From positions 1 to 55,102 of the forward strand of contig NZ_JQLX01000001.1 in NCBI RefSeq assembly GCF_000744435.1: 55,102 bases of DNA. Direction: 5' to 3'. Numbering within the stretch: the stretch's first letter is position 1; the number at the start of each line of letters is the position of its first letter. Under the pieces are notes generated by a model. The model saw only the letters and a program-made list of their open reading frames with translations, made no database searches and was not told where the DNA came from. Position numbers and translations under genes: made by a program. Positions 1-8,436 of the stretch are shown in pieces. Origin of the DNA: Hippea jasoniae. Its GTDB lineage: Bacteria > Campylobacterota_A > Desulfurellia > Desulfurellales > Hippeaceae.

Positions 1-1
1 T

Positions 2-496
2 AATGTAAAAATACCAAAGGAAAACCTACTTGGTAAAAAAGGAGAAGGCTTCAAGATTGCAATGGATACCTTGGATGGTGGCAGGGTTGGTATAGCTGCC
101 CAGGCTTTAGGTATTGCAGAGGGAGCCTTTGAAAGAGCCATAGAATACTCTCAGGAGAGAAAACAGTTTGGTAAACCCATCTCTGCATTTCAGGCAATAC
201 AGTTAAAGCTTGCAGATATGAAGATGAGAATAGAACAGGCAAGATGGGTAACCTACTATGCAGGCTGGCTAAAAGATGCAAAGAGAAACTTTATCCTTGA
301 ATCCTCCATAGCAAAGGCAGCAGCATCAGAGGCTGCAACCTTTGTAACAAAGGAAGCCCTTCAGGTCTATGGAGGCTACGGCTACATTACAGAGTATGAG
401 ATGGAGCGCTACTACAGGGATGCAAAGATAACAGAGATCTATGAAGGAACAAATGAAATTCAGAGGATAGTAATAAGCAAGATGCTGATGAAGTAG
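2..496 (+). CDS. Acyl-CoA dehydrogenase, C-terminal part
   Basis: This is the 3' end of an FAD-dependent acyl-CoA dehydrogenase; its start lies outside the window. The frame is open from base 2 and gives about 164 residues, close to the C-terminal 40% of a roughly 380-residue enzyme. It covers the end of the middle beta domain (PKENLLGKKGEGF) and the C-terminal helical domain, with QFGKPI, GGYGYI and YEGTNEIQ. The Glu of YEGT is the usual catalytic base in short- and medium-chain family members. The family oxidises acyl-CoA to enoyl-CoA and passes electrons to ETF. The next gene starts 9 bases on and IcmF follows, so a role in butyryl- or isobutyryl-CoA metabolism is likely. Substrate length cannot be read from this fragment. 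Confidence 0.95.
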   Translation, partial: NVKIPKENLLGKKGEGFKIAMDTLDGGRVGIAAQALGIAEGAFERAIEYSQERKQFGKPISAFQAIQLKLADMKMRIEQARWVTYYAGWLKDAKRNFILESSIAKAAASEAATFVTKEALQVYGGYGYITEYEMERYYRDAKITEIYEGTNEIQRIVISKMLMK

Positions 497-505
497 GGAG
501 GGGAG

Positions 506-1024
506 ATGAAGTATCCTGAGTTAGAAAATCTATCAAAAGAAGAGCTCATAGCAATTATTGAGGATGAAGCAAAAAACTGGCTTGCACATGACGGGTTGTG
601 GTTTCAGGCTGTTGAAAGACATTACGGAATAGACAAAGCAATAGAACTTGATATTGAGGCATGGAAAGATTTTACCGTCATCGAAGCAAAAAGGATTATG
701 AAAAGGCTTAACTTACCTACCAACAGCGGTCTTGATGGATTAGAAAAAGCATTGAATTTCAGAATGTACAGACGCATCAATGAGCAAAAAATAGAAAGAC
801 CCGATGAAAACACACTAATTTTAAAAATGATTACATGCAGGGTGCAGGCTGCAAGGCAGAGGAAAAAACTTCCGTTTTTCCCATGCAAACCGGTGGGCAT
901 TGTAGAATACTCATATTTTGCAAAAACAATTGATGAAAGAATAAAAACAGAGGTTATAGCCTGTCCTCCTGATGAGTTAACAGGGGAATATCACTGTGCA
1001 TGGAAATTTACTTTAGAAAAATAA
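506..1024 (+). CDS. DUF6125 family protein
   Basis: A 172-residue cytosolic protein with no signal peptide or membrane segment. By eye it matches the DUF6125 family: an N-terminal helix with LAHDGLWFQAVE, a middle section with FTVIEAKRIM, and a Cys-containing C-terminal half (CRVQAARQRK, FPCKPVGIVEYS, ACPPDELTGEYHCAW). Three conserved-looking Cys and the His of LAHDG could bind a metal or cofactor, but that is inference. A purine-rich site (GGGAGGGGAG) lies just before the ATG. It sits between an acyl-CoA dehydrogenase and IcmF, 10 bases from the latter, so it is probably co-transcribed and linked to acyl-CoA metabolism. The biochemical function is unknown. Confidence 0.75.
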   Translation: MKYPELENLSKEELIAIIEDEAKNWLAHDGLWFQAVERHYGIDKAIELDIEAWKDFTVIEAKRIMKRLNLPTNSGLDGLEKALNFRMYRRINEQKIERPDENTLILKMITCRVQAARQRKKLPFFPCKPVGIVEYSYFAKTIDERIKTEVIACPPDELTGEYHCAWKFTLEK

Positions 1025-1034
1025 GGAGGAAGGT

Positions 1035-4000
1035 ATGTCTTATAAACCAAAAAATAAAATAAGAATTGTAACAGCAACGAGCCTGTTCGATGGTCATGAC
1101 GCGGCAATAAATATTTTCAGGCGTATCATGCAGGATAAGGGCGCTGAAGTTATCCACCTTGGGCATAACAGAAGTGCCTATGAAATAGTTAACGCTGCTT
1201 TGGAAGAAGATGTTCAGGCAATTGCAATAACCTCCTACCAGGGCGGTCATATGGAGTTTTTTAAATACATTCATGATCTGCTTAAACAAAATAATGCCTC
1301 CCACATCAGAATCTTTGGCGGGGGTGGAGGCGTTATCATCCCTTCAGAAATAAAAGAGCTGGAGGCTTACGGTATAGAAAAAATATTCTCACCAGAAGAT
1401 GGTATAAAGATGGGTCTTGAGGGAATGGTTGATTATCTGCTTGAAAAAAGCGATTTTATCACATACGAAGAGGATAAATTTGAATACTATCTTGAGAATA
1501 TAGATAAATATCTGCCAAAAGCCATAAGTTTAATTGAAGATTTAATGTGGAAGGAAAAATGGAGCAACAAACACCAGGAAATCTTAGATAGCTATGCCAG
1601 AAATGCAACCAGGGATAATATTGTGATTGGATTTACAGGCTCAGGTGGTGCAGGCAAATCAACCCTCGTTGACGAAATACTTAGAAGAGCAGTTACAACA
1701 ATTAAAGATAAAAAATTTGGAGTAATAGGCGTTGATCCAACAAGGAGAAGTGGAGGGGCTTTGCTTGCAGATAGAATCAGGTTAAACACTTTGCCGCATG
1801 AGAAACTTTATATGAGATCTATCGCAACACGCTCACCCAATACATCTATATCAAAAGCCGTCAAAAATATTGTTAAACTGTATAAAATCGCAGGATTTGA
1901 TGCCACAATTATTGAAACAGCAGGAAGTGGTCAAAACGATATAGAAATTGTGGGAATTGCCGATATAGATGTTTATGTAACAACGCCAGAATATGGAGCA
2001 GCTCTCCAGCTTGAAAAGATCAATATGCTTGAATATGCAGATATGGTTGTATTAAACAAATTCGACAAAGATAAAGCAGAGGATGCGCTGTATGAAATCA
2101 GAAAACAGTACAGGAGAAATTTTAAGCTGTTTGATAAACCATTAGAAGAGATGCCCGTCTATGGCACTGTAGCCTCAAGATTCAATGATCAGGCAACAAC
2201 CTATTTCTTTTACAAGCTATTCGAAAAAGCAAAACTTATTGACAAAATCCCTGAAGATTTATCCATCGATGTAACATCAAAAAGCCTCTCTATGATTCCT
2301 TTGAACAGGACAAATTATCTTGGTGATATAGCAAGAACAGTCAGAGAATATCACAGATTTGTAAAAGATCAGCAGCAAAAGGCAACCAAACTCTTTGCTT
2401 TAGAAAAAACAAAAGAGCAACTTCAGGGAAAAAAGGATACTGACAACATTCTAAAAACACTGGACAAAGAAATCGAAAAGACAAAAAACGAACTATCTCC
2501 TGAAACTATAAACCTTTTAAAAAGCTGGCCTGAGGTGAAAAAAATATACCAGCAGGATAAGCTTATTACAAAAATTAGAGACCACGAGATTGTTTATGAA
2601 TTAACAACAAAAACCTTATCAGGTAACAAAATCCCAAAGGTTATCTTGCCCGATCATGAAGATTACGGTGAAATTGTTAAATTCAGACTAAAGGAAAATG
2701 TGCCAGGCGAATTTCCTTACACAGCAGGCATTTATCCTGTAAAAAGACAGGATGAGCTCCCCACAAGGATGTTTGCAGGAGAAGGAACGCCAGAAAGAAC
2801 CAACAAAAGATTCCATTACCTATCAGAAGGTCAGCCATTTAGCAGGCTTTCAACTGCATTTGACTCCATCACCCTATACGGAGAAGATCCTGACAAAAGA
2901 CCCGATATATACGGTAAAATTGGCAATGCCGGAGTATCAGTGCCAACAATCGATGATGCAAAAAAACTATACAGCGGGTTTGATTTATGCGACAAAAACA
3001 CCTCTGTCTCTATGACAATAAACGGCCCTGCCCCCATGATGCTGGCAATGTTTTTCAATACCGCCATAGATCAACAGGTAGAAAAATACTTAAAAGAAAA
3101 CGGCCAGCTTGGCAAAGCAATAGACAAAATAAATGACTACTATAAAAAATTAGGAATGGAAAAACCTTTTTATAACACAAGCTTTGGAGTTAAAGATGCT
3201 GATATTGAAAGCCACCTGGGCTTGGCATTACTGGGTGTACCTGGCGATTTTGTGGTGGAAAAGGATATATATGAAGAAATCAAAAAACACACACTTAATG
3301 TTGTAAGGGGAACCGTTCAGGCTGATATCTTAAAGGAGGATCAGGCTCAAAATACATGTCTATTCTCTACAGATTTCTCCCTGAAGCTTATGGGGGATAT
3401 TCAGGAATATTTCATAGAGCATAATGTTAGAAATTACTATTCTGTCTCAATTTCTGGTTATCATATTGCAGAAGCAGGTGCAAACCCCATAACACAGCTG
3501 GCCTTTACACTGGCAAATGGCTTTACCTATGTTGAATACTATCTTGGAAGAGGCATGGAGTTCAATAAATTTGCACGTAATTTATCTTTCTTTTTCTCCA
3601 ACGGAATGGACATAGAGTATGCCGTTATAGGCCGGGTTGCTCGTAGAATCTGGGCAATTGCAGCAAAAAAACTCTACAATGCAGACGAGAGAAGTCAGAA
3701 ACTTAAATATCACATCCAGACTTCAGGCAGATCTCTACATGCAATGGAAATTCAGTTTAACGATATTAGAACAACGCTTCAGGCTTTAATGGCTATTTAT
3801 GATAACTGTAACTCTCTCCATACAAACGCCTATGATGAAGCCATAACAACACCCACCGAGGAATCTGTAAGAAGGGCTTTAGCCATCCAGCTAATCATAA
3901 ATAAAGAATTTGGAATGGCCAAAAATGAAAATCCTCTTCAGGGCTCTTATATAATCGAATGGCTCACAGATCTGGTCGAAGAGGAGGTTTTAAAGGAATT

Positions 4001-4409
4001 TGACAGTATTTCAAGAAGGGGTGGCGTACTTGGGGCAATGGAATCAAGGTATCAACGAAATAAGATCCAGGAGGAATCTTTATACTACGAGACCCTTAAA
4101 AACAGCGGAGAACTACCGATCATTGGAGTAAACACATTCCTAAAAGAGGGCGAAGAGATTCAAGAAGACAAACCATTACAGCTGAGCCGATCAACAGAAG
4201 AAGAAAAACAGCAGCAGATCAAGAATCTATACCAGTTTAAACTAAGAAATAAAGACAAAGCTCCTGTTTATTTAGAAAGACTAAAAGAGGCGGCAAGAAA
4301 TAACAAGAACATCTTTGCAGAATTAATGGAGGCGGTCAAATACTGCACTTTAGGTCAAATCACTCATGCGTTATTTGAGGTTGGCGGTAAATACAGAAGA
4401 AACATGTAA
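1035..4409 (+). CDS. icmF: Fused isobutyryl-CoA mutase with G-protein chaperone
   Basis: An 1124-residue B12 enzyme of the IcmF type, which interconverts isobutyryl-CoA and n-butyryl-CoA by radical chemistry; some relatives act on other short acyl-CoAs. Three parts are visible in order. The B12-binding domain (about 8-145) has FDGHDAAI, whose His21 is the expected lower cobalt ligand, plus a Gly-rich FGGGGGV. A MeaB-like GTPase chaperone domain follows (Walker A GFTGSGGAGKST at about 199-210). The mutase TIM barrel begins near 560 (AGEGTPERTNKRFHYL) and includes SVSISGYHIAEAGAN and LSFFFSNGMD. The length matches the family and the frame is intact. AAGGAGGAAGG precedes the ATG. Methylmalonyl-CoA mutase is unlikely because the chaperone domain lies between the B12 and barrel domains. 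Cofactor assembly genes lie at 42.8-48.0 kb. Confidence 0.95.
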   Translation: MSYKPKNKIRIVTATSLFDGHDAAINIFRRIMQDKGAEVIHLGHNRSAYEIVNAALEEDVQAIAITSYQGGHMEFFKYIHDLLKQNNASHIRIFGGGGGVIIPSEIKELEAYGIEKIFSPEDGIKMGLEGMVDYLLEKSDFITYEEDKFEYYLENIDKYLPKAISLIEDLMWKEKWSNKHQEILDSYARNATRDNIVIGFTGSGGAGKSTLVDEILRRAVTTIKDKKFGVIGVDPTRRSGGALLADRIRLNTLPHEKLYMRSIATRSPNTSISKAVKNIVKLYKIAGFDATIIETAGSGQNDIEIVGIADIDVYVTTPEYGAALQLEKINMLEYADMVVLNKFDKDKAEDALYEIRKQYRRNFKLFDKPLEEMPVYGTVASRFNDQATTYFFYKLFEKAKLIDKIPEDLSIDVTSKSLSMIPLNRTNYLGDIARTVREYHRFVKDQQQKATKLFALEKTKEQLQGKKDTDNILKTLDKEIEKTKNELSPETINLLKSWPEVKKIYQQDKLITKIRDHEIVYELTTKTLSGNKIPKVILPDHEDYGEIVKFRLKENVPGEFPYTAGIYPVKRQDELPTRMFAGEGTPERTNKRFHYLSEGQPFSRLSTAFDSITLYGEDPDKRPDIYGKIGNAGVSVPTIDDAKKLYSGFDLCDKNTSVSMTINGPAPMMLAMFFNTAIDQQVEKYLKENGQLGKAIDKINDYYKKLGMEKPFYNTSFGVKDADIESHLGLALLGVPGDFVVEKDIYEEIKKHTLNVVRGTVQADILKEDQAQNTCLFSTDFSLKLMGDIQEYFIEHNVRNYYSVSISGYHIAEAGANPITQLAFTLANGFTYVEYYLGRGMEFNKFARNLSFFFSNGMDIEYAVIGRVARRIWAIAAKKLYNADERSQKLKYHIQTSGRSLHAMEIQFNDIRTTLQALMAIYDNCNSLHTNAYDEAITTPTEESVRRALAIQLIINKEFGMAKNENPLQGSYIIEWLTDLVEEEVLKEFDSISRRGGVLGAMESRYQRNKIQEESLYYETLKNSGELPIIGVNTFLKEGEEIQEDKPLQLSRSTEEEKQQQIKNLYQFKLRNKDKAPVYLERLKEAARNNKNIFAELMEAVKYCTLGQITHALFEVGGKYRRNM

Positions 4410-4410
4410 A

Positions 4411-5310
4411 CTAATCTAAATCACCAGCAACCTTGCCGCTCTCAGCCACTATGCTACCCAGAAAATAATCATCGTGAGCGGTGAGGTTGTTGGCAGTTAT
4501 AACTCTTTGAATAAGCCTTACATATTGATAACGCTTGATGGAATAGAGGCTTAAATATTCTGCAAGCTTATATGGATTGGCTTTTAAACCCATGCGAGCC
4601 CTTGCCTCTCTAAAACGCCTGTAGGCGGGGCTTATGTTAAGGTTCATTATGTATGCCTCTGTCGCCTGATAGAGATTTTTATAAACCTGAACGATTGGCT
4701 TGCCCTTAACGATCTTTTTTCTATGAATACCATAAATATTGTTAAAATCTATAGCAAAACGAGAACTACCCCAGCCTGATTCTATACCAGCCTGAGCAAT
4801 CAACAGGCTTATAGGAACACCGTTGCAGCGTTTAATAAGCTCTGAAATCGTATTGCATTTAAACTTTTCATAACCGTAATTAAGAAGTTTTATTTCGGTT
4901 TCCGTTAACTTCTCACCATCCAAAATCTTCTTTTCTATATTCACAAAAATACTATGAAGCCTGTAAAATTTAAGATTTGCAGCAGCAGCAATCGGTAGCA
5001 TAACCTTTATGAAAAGCTCTTTTCTTGTTTTGGGTGGAAGTTTTTTAAAATCCTCAGGCAGGGACTTTAAAAGATGAGGCCTGAATGATAAAGTATAATC
5101 GTTAATTACACTGTAGATATAAAGTTTCTGCTTAAGTTGCTTAACATTTCCCGCGGTGTAGAATTCTATGTTGGGTTTTATTAACTCTTTAGCCAAAACC
5201 TGCTTTGCAAGCAACAATATACCGGCCAAAAAAGCCAGCGCAAATAAAATCAAAAGAACAACGCCGATCCTGTTTGAGGATGGCCTTACAACCAATCTCT
5301 TCTTACTCAT
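4411..5310 (-). CDS. Bax-like glucosaminidase, membrane-anchored
   Basis: A 299-residue protein with a short basic N-terminus and one hydrophobic segment at about 16-38, so it is probably anchored with its catalytic part in the periplasm. The C-terminal half resembles the glucosaminidase domain of Bax proteins (GH73-like): LPIAAAANLKFY, VPISLLIAQAGIESGWGSSRFA and FNNIYGIH, with the Glu of GIESGWG as the expected catalytic acid. These enzymes cut the glycan strands of peptidoglycan. It converges on icmF with only one base between the stop codons. The start is preceded by a G-rich stretch (AGGGCGG). The 125 bases before it hold no other gene before the tmRNA. Confidence 0.85.
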   Translation of the reverse strand: MSKKRLVVRPSSNRIGVVLLILFALAFLAGILLLAKQVLAKELIKPNIEFYTAGNVKQLKQKLYIYSVINDYTLSFRPHLLKSLPEDFKKLPPKTRKELFIKVMLPIAAAANLKFYRLHSIFVNIEKKILDGEKLTETEIKLLNYGYEKFKCNTISELIKRCNGVPISLLIAQAGIESGWGSSRFAIDFNNIYGIHRKKIVKGKPIVQVYKNLYQATEAYIMNLNISPAYRRFREARARMGLKANPYKLAEYLSLYSIKRYQYVRLIQRVITANNLTAHDDYFLGSIVAESGKVAGDLD

Positions 5311-5435
5311 ACCGCCCTAAATATAAGCCTTTATTTCATAAAGTCAAGAAAAACCGCATAAAAAAGCCAAAAATAAAAAATCACTTAATTTTAACCAACT
5401 ATATATTGAAAAATAGGTAAATAAGGTTGATTTTT

Positions 5436-5794
5436 TGGTGGAGACGGCGGGATTTGAACCCGCGTCCGGGCGTGCGTCACATTTAGAGGCTTTTACATGC
5501 TTAGCACCCCTTTTATTCTTTGGTTGATAGGGGAAAAGGATGCAAACCCCTTATCAACCGCAGCCGGCTAAATACCTCAAACAGACCCGGCAAACTGCTT
5601 GAGGACCTGCTTTGGTATAAAGGCTAATGGCGGGTTAAAGCAGGAAACACCCACCCAGCCTGCCGCCTTTAATTAGGCAGCTAAAGCGTAACTTTCGTCT
5701 GCGTTTCTTTTTTGGTAGCTGTTTTACGAGGAGCTACCACCTCGGCATGACCTCTAAATGCTAAAACACCCCGTCGAACCCAATATTCGTCCCC
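5436..5794 (-). ncRNA. ssrA: tmRNA (transfer-messenger RNA)
   Basis: About 359 bases including an encoded CCA. The 5' end starts GGGGACG and pairs with CGTCTCC just before ACCA at the 3' end, giving a 7-bp acceptor stem with one G-U pair. GGTTCGACGG near the 5' end and GGTTCAAATCCC near the 3' end are the expected tmRNA and T-arm signatures. The tag reading frame runs from GCA at 5702 down to TAA at 5673 and encodes ADESYALAA. tmRNA rescues stalled ribosomes together with SmpB, and the tag sends the product to proteases. The coordinates are set by the acceptor pairing. Confidence 0.97.
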
Positions 5795-5811
5795 TTTAAA
5801 GATCCATTTAA

Positions 5812-5839
5812 ATTATACACCCAAAAACCGTCTGGTCAA
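5812..5839 (-). promoter_or_regulatory. Promoter of ssrA
   Basis: On the minus strand TTGACC (5839-5834), a 16-base spacer and TATAAT (5817-5812) form a near-consensus sigma-70 promoter. The expected start lies some 10 bases upstream of the mature tmRNA end, so a short 5' trim would be needed. Confidence 0.7.
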
Positions 5840-5883
5840 CCTTGCTCATTGATTAAAAACGAAAACTACTGTATTATTCTGAC

Positions 5884-6375
5884 ATGTGGTTGCTAGTTGT
5901 GCTTCTATCTATCCTGCTTATAGTCATCTACTATCTTTATTTAAAAAATAAAAAAATTAAAGTGGATGAAAATGCCATTGAGTTTTACAAAAAAAAGGAG
6001 TTTTTTCTAAATAAAACCGAAAAAACAGCCTACGATTTTATGGTGAACTTTTTTAAAAACAGCCAGTTAAACCTAACGGTTTTTCCTAAAGTAAAGCTAA
6101 CAGATTTTTTATGGGCACCAAAGCAAAATAGAAACGCCTATTTAAAAATTCAGAATCGCTTTGTTGACTTTTTGGTTGTGGATTATCCCATGCTGCATCC
6201 AGTTTGTGCAATATTCATAGTAAACAAAGAAAACAAGTCAAAAATGGACTCCCTGCCGATTATAGAAGATGCATTAAAAAAAGCTCAGATTAAACTTGTA
6301 AAAATCGATACGCACGAGATATTTAACGGTTCATTCCTGCAAAAAATAAAACAGGAGGTAAAAAATGGCGGTTGA
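5884..6375 (+). CDS. DUF2726-like protein with N-terminal membrane anchor
   Basis: A 163-residue protein. Residues 1-20 form one hydrophobic segment followed by a Lys-rich stretch, suggesting a membrane anchor with a cytosolic domain. The rest resembles DUF2726, a restriction-endonuclease-like fold: FLNKTEKTAYDFM, LTVFPKVKLTDFL, then RFVDFLVVDYPMLHPVCAIFI. In typical members the last strand carries acidic catalytic residues (IELDD-like); here it reads IFIVNKENKSK, so nuclease activity is doubtful. It overlaps the next small gene by 11 bases. The family assignment is by eye; the function is unknown. Confidence 0.6.
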   Translation: MWLLVVLLSILLIVIYYLYLKNKKIKVDENAIEFYKKKEFFLNKTEKTAYDFMVNFFKNSQLNLTVFPKVKLTDFLWAPKQNRNAYLKIQNRFVDFLVVDYPMLHPVCAIFIVNKENKSKMDSLPIIEDALKKAQIKLVKIDTHEIFNGSFLQKIKQEVKNGG

Positions 6376-6541
6376 TGAAAGACTTTTGGAGATTCTTGCA
6401 TGCCCCAAATGCAGGGGAGACCTTAAGCTTTCGGATGATAAAAACTGGCTGATCTGTGAAAGCTGCAAAGTTAAATACCCCATAGAGGATGACATACCAA
6501 TATTGCTTATCGATAAAGCAGAAAAATTGGAGAATGATTAA
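6365..6541 (+). CDS. Trm112-like / UPF0434 zinc-ribbon protein
   Basis: A 58-residue protein beginning MAVDERLLEILACPKC and ending EKLEND. It has the Trm112/YcaR pattern: LACPKCRGDL, then CESC about 20 residues later, then YPIEDDIPILL. The two CxxC pairs would bind zinc. Trm112 proteins activate methyltransferases in eukaryotes and archaea; bacterial UPF0434 members are poorly understood. Its start overlaps the upstream gene by 11 bases, and its stop overlaps the start of the transporter gene (ATGATTAA), so all three are probably translated from one message. Confidence 0.85.
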   Translation: MAVDERLLEILACPKCRGDLKLSDDKNWLICESCKVKYPIEDDIPILLIDKAEKLEND

Positions 6542-7400
6542 AACCCTGATCTATGTTTTTCTATGCATTATACTGTGGGCATTGATCCCTGTTGCATCAA
6601 AACATGTATTAAAAGGTATGAACAACTTTGCCATGCTGTTTTTTTCAAATATTATATCTACAGCTGTGATGTTCATTTATTTAGCCTTCTCAAAAAAATT
6701 AAACGAACTTAAATCTCTAAACCTACACAGTCTTTTTTATCTTTCGTTCGTAGGTTTTTTGGGCGGTTTTATTTTTTACATATTTTTATACAAAGCCTTC
6801 AGTCTTTCAAGCGCTCAGGAGGTGTTTATTATAAACTATACCTGGCCTGTATTGATTGTTTTATTCAGCGTGCCTATTTTGCATGAAAAATTAACAGCAA
6901 AAGAGCTGTTTTCTCTTTTTTTAAGCTTTATAGGCATCATCATAATTGCCACCAAAGGCAATATCTTAAATCTAAAAATCACAAACTTAGCAGGTGATAT
7001 ACTGGCATTTTTTGCAGCTGTTAGTTTTGCCTTATTCAGCGTGCTTGGTAAAAAAACAGATGTGGATGAGTCTGTGGCTGTATTTGTATATTTTTTATCA
7101 TCCACTATTTTTGACATTCTGACTTACAATTTTATCAAAATCAACTTTATAGATAAGTCTGTTTTGTTCTGGCTGATTTTAAACGGATTGTTTATAAACG
7201 GCATATCTTACATCTTCTGGTTTAAGGCCTTAAAGGGCGCAAAAGCTGCTCTAATCTCAAACCTTGTATATTTAACACCGTTTGTATCGTTAATTTTTAT
7301 TAGTTTATTTTTACAAGAAAAGATAGAGATCTACAGCATTATTGCGCTTTTGTTTATATCAGTTGGCATCACCCTTGAGGTGTTAAAAAAACCTACTTAA
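6534..7400 (+). CDS. EamA/DMT family transporter
   Basis: A 288-residue integral membrane protein with about ten hydrophobic segments in two EamA-type halves of five. Typical elements are PVASKHVLKGM at the start, YTWPVLIVLFSVPILHEKL in the first half and LVYLTPFVSLIFISLFLQEKI in the second. DMT transporters export small metabolites or take up solutes; the substrate cannot be told. I take the ATG at 6534, which overlaps the stop of the zinc-ribbon gene, because upstream in-frame codons lie inside that gene and encode non-hydrophobic residues. Its end overlaps the convergent minE by 8 bases. Confidence 0.85.
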   Translation: MIKTLIYVFLCIILWALIPVASKHVLKGMNNFAMLFFSNIISTAVMFIYLAFSKKLNELKSLNLHSLFYLSFVGFLGGFIFYIFLYKAFSLSSAQEVFIINYTWPVLIVLFSVPILHEKLTAKELFSLFLSFIGIIIIATKGNILNLKITNLAGDILAFFAAVSFALFSVLGKKTDVDESVAVFVYFLSSTIFDILTYNFIKINFIDKSVLFWLILNGLFINGISYIFWFKALKGAKAALISNLVYLTPFVSLIFISLFLQEKIEIYSIIALLFISVGITLEVLKKPT

Positions 7401-7632
7401 TAGGTATATTTATCTCCAAAACCTCAACAGAGTCGTTTCTTTGAAGACTAACCTCGATCTGCTTGGGGTCTATATCCACATATTTTGCAACAACCGCAAT
7501 TAAGTCTTTTCTTAAATCCTCAAGAAACGGGGCTTTGTTGGATACCCTTTCGTGGGCTAAAATGATCTGAAGCCTCTCTTTTGCTTGTTGAGCAGAACTT
7601 TTTTTTCTTTTTTTAAAAATATCCAGCCACAT
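7393..7632 (-). CDS. minE: Cell division topological specificity factor MinE
   Basis: A 79-residue protein, near the usual 80-90. The N-terminus MWLDIFKKRK is the membrane-targeting part. The anti-MinCD helix follows (SAQQAKERLQIILAHERV), then the dimerisation part with LRKDLIAVVAKYVDID and a last strand VEVLEINIPIK. MinE stimulates MinD ATPase and drives pole-to-pole oscillation of MinCD so that the Z ring forms at mid-cell. It is the third gene of minC-minD-minE, 3 bases after minD. Confidence 0.95.
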   Translation of the reverse strand: MWLDIFKKRKKSSAQQAKERLQIILAHERVSNKAPFLEDLRKDLIAVVAKYVDIDPKQIEVSLQRNDSVEVLEINIPIK

Positions 7633-7635
7633 AAC

Positions 7636-8433
7636 CTATTCCTTAAAAAATCCAATTATTGCTTCTATTAAACCCTTTTTCTTTTCAACAATCTCCATAA
7701 ACGGCACATCTTTGCCCAGAAGCCTCTGAGTGATATTTTTATACGCTTTTCCTGAAGGCGACTCCGTGTGCAGAATCGAAGGCTCACCAAGGTTTGTATA
7801 ACTTACAATATTTTCATCTTCAGGCACAACGCCAATCAAAGGAATACTCAACACCTGAAGCACATCATCCTTGCTCATCATATCACCCTTTTTTACAAGG
7901 GTTGGGTTGATCCTGTTTATTATCAAACTCATCTCTTTTTTATCGTTTGCCTCCAGAATACCTATAACCCTATCGGCATCTCTAACAGCAGAAATCTCTG
8001 GCGTTGTAACTATAATAACCTCGTCAGCAGGCAACATGGCGTTTCTAAATCCACCCTCAATACCGGCTGGTGAATCCAGTATGATAAAATCGAATTGTTT
8101 CCTTAATTCGTTTGTCAGCTCAATAATCTGCTCTGGTTTTACGGCGGATTTATCACGTGTCTGGGCAGCCGCTATGAGAAACAGGTTTTCTGTTCTCTTA
8201 TCCTTTATCAACGCCTGATTAACCTTACACACCTTCTCCACAACATTTACAACATCATACACAATCCTGTTTTCAAGACCTAAAATCATATCGAGATTTC
8301 TCAAACCGATATCCAGATCTATTGCCACAACCTTTTTGCCAGACAGTGCAAGACCCAATGCAAGGTTGGCTGTGGTGGTGGACTTTCCTACTCCACCCTT
8401 ACCCGATGTTATTGTTAAAACTTTAGAACCCAT
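7636..8433 (-). CDS. minD: Septum site-determining ATPase MinD
   Basis: A 265-residue ParA-type ATPase. The deviant Walker A SGKGGVGKST is at residues 9-18, DLDIGLRNLD is switch I, and LDSPAGIEGGF is the Walker B region. The C-terminus KGLIEAIIGFFKE is the amphipathic membrane-binding helix. ATP-bound MinD dimerises on the membrane, recruits MinC and is released by MinE. It lies 3 bases after minC, so the three are surely one operon. Confidence 0.97.
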   Translation of the reverse strand: MGSKVLTITSGKGGVGKSTTTANLALGLALSGKKVVAIDLDIGLRNLDMILGLENRIVYDVVNVVEKVCKVNQALIKDKRTENLFLIAAAQTRDKSAVKPEQIIELTNELRKQFDFIILDSPAGIEGGFRNAMLPADEVIIVTTPEISAVRDADRVIGILEANDKKEMSLIINRINPTLVKKGDMMSKDDVLQVLSIPLIGVVPEDENIVSYTNLGEPSILHTESPSGKAYKNITQRLLGKDVPFMEIVEKKKGLIEAIIGFFKE

Positions 8434-8436
8434 AAT

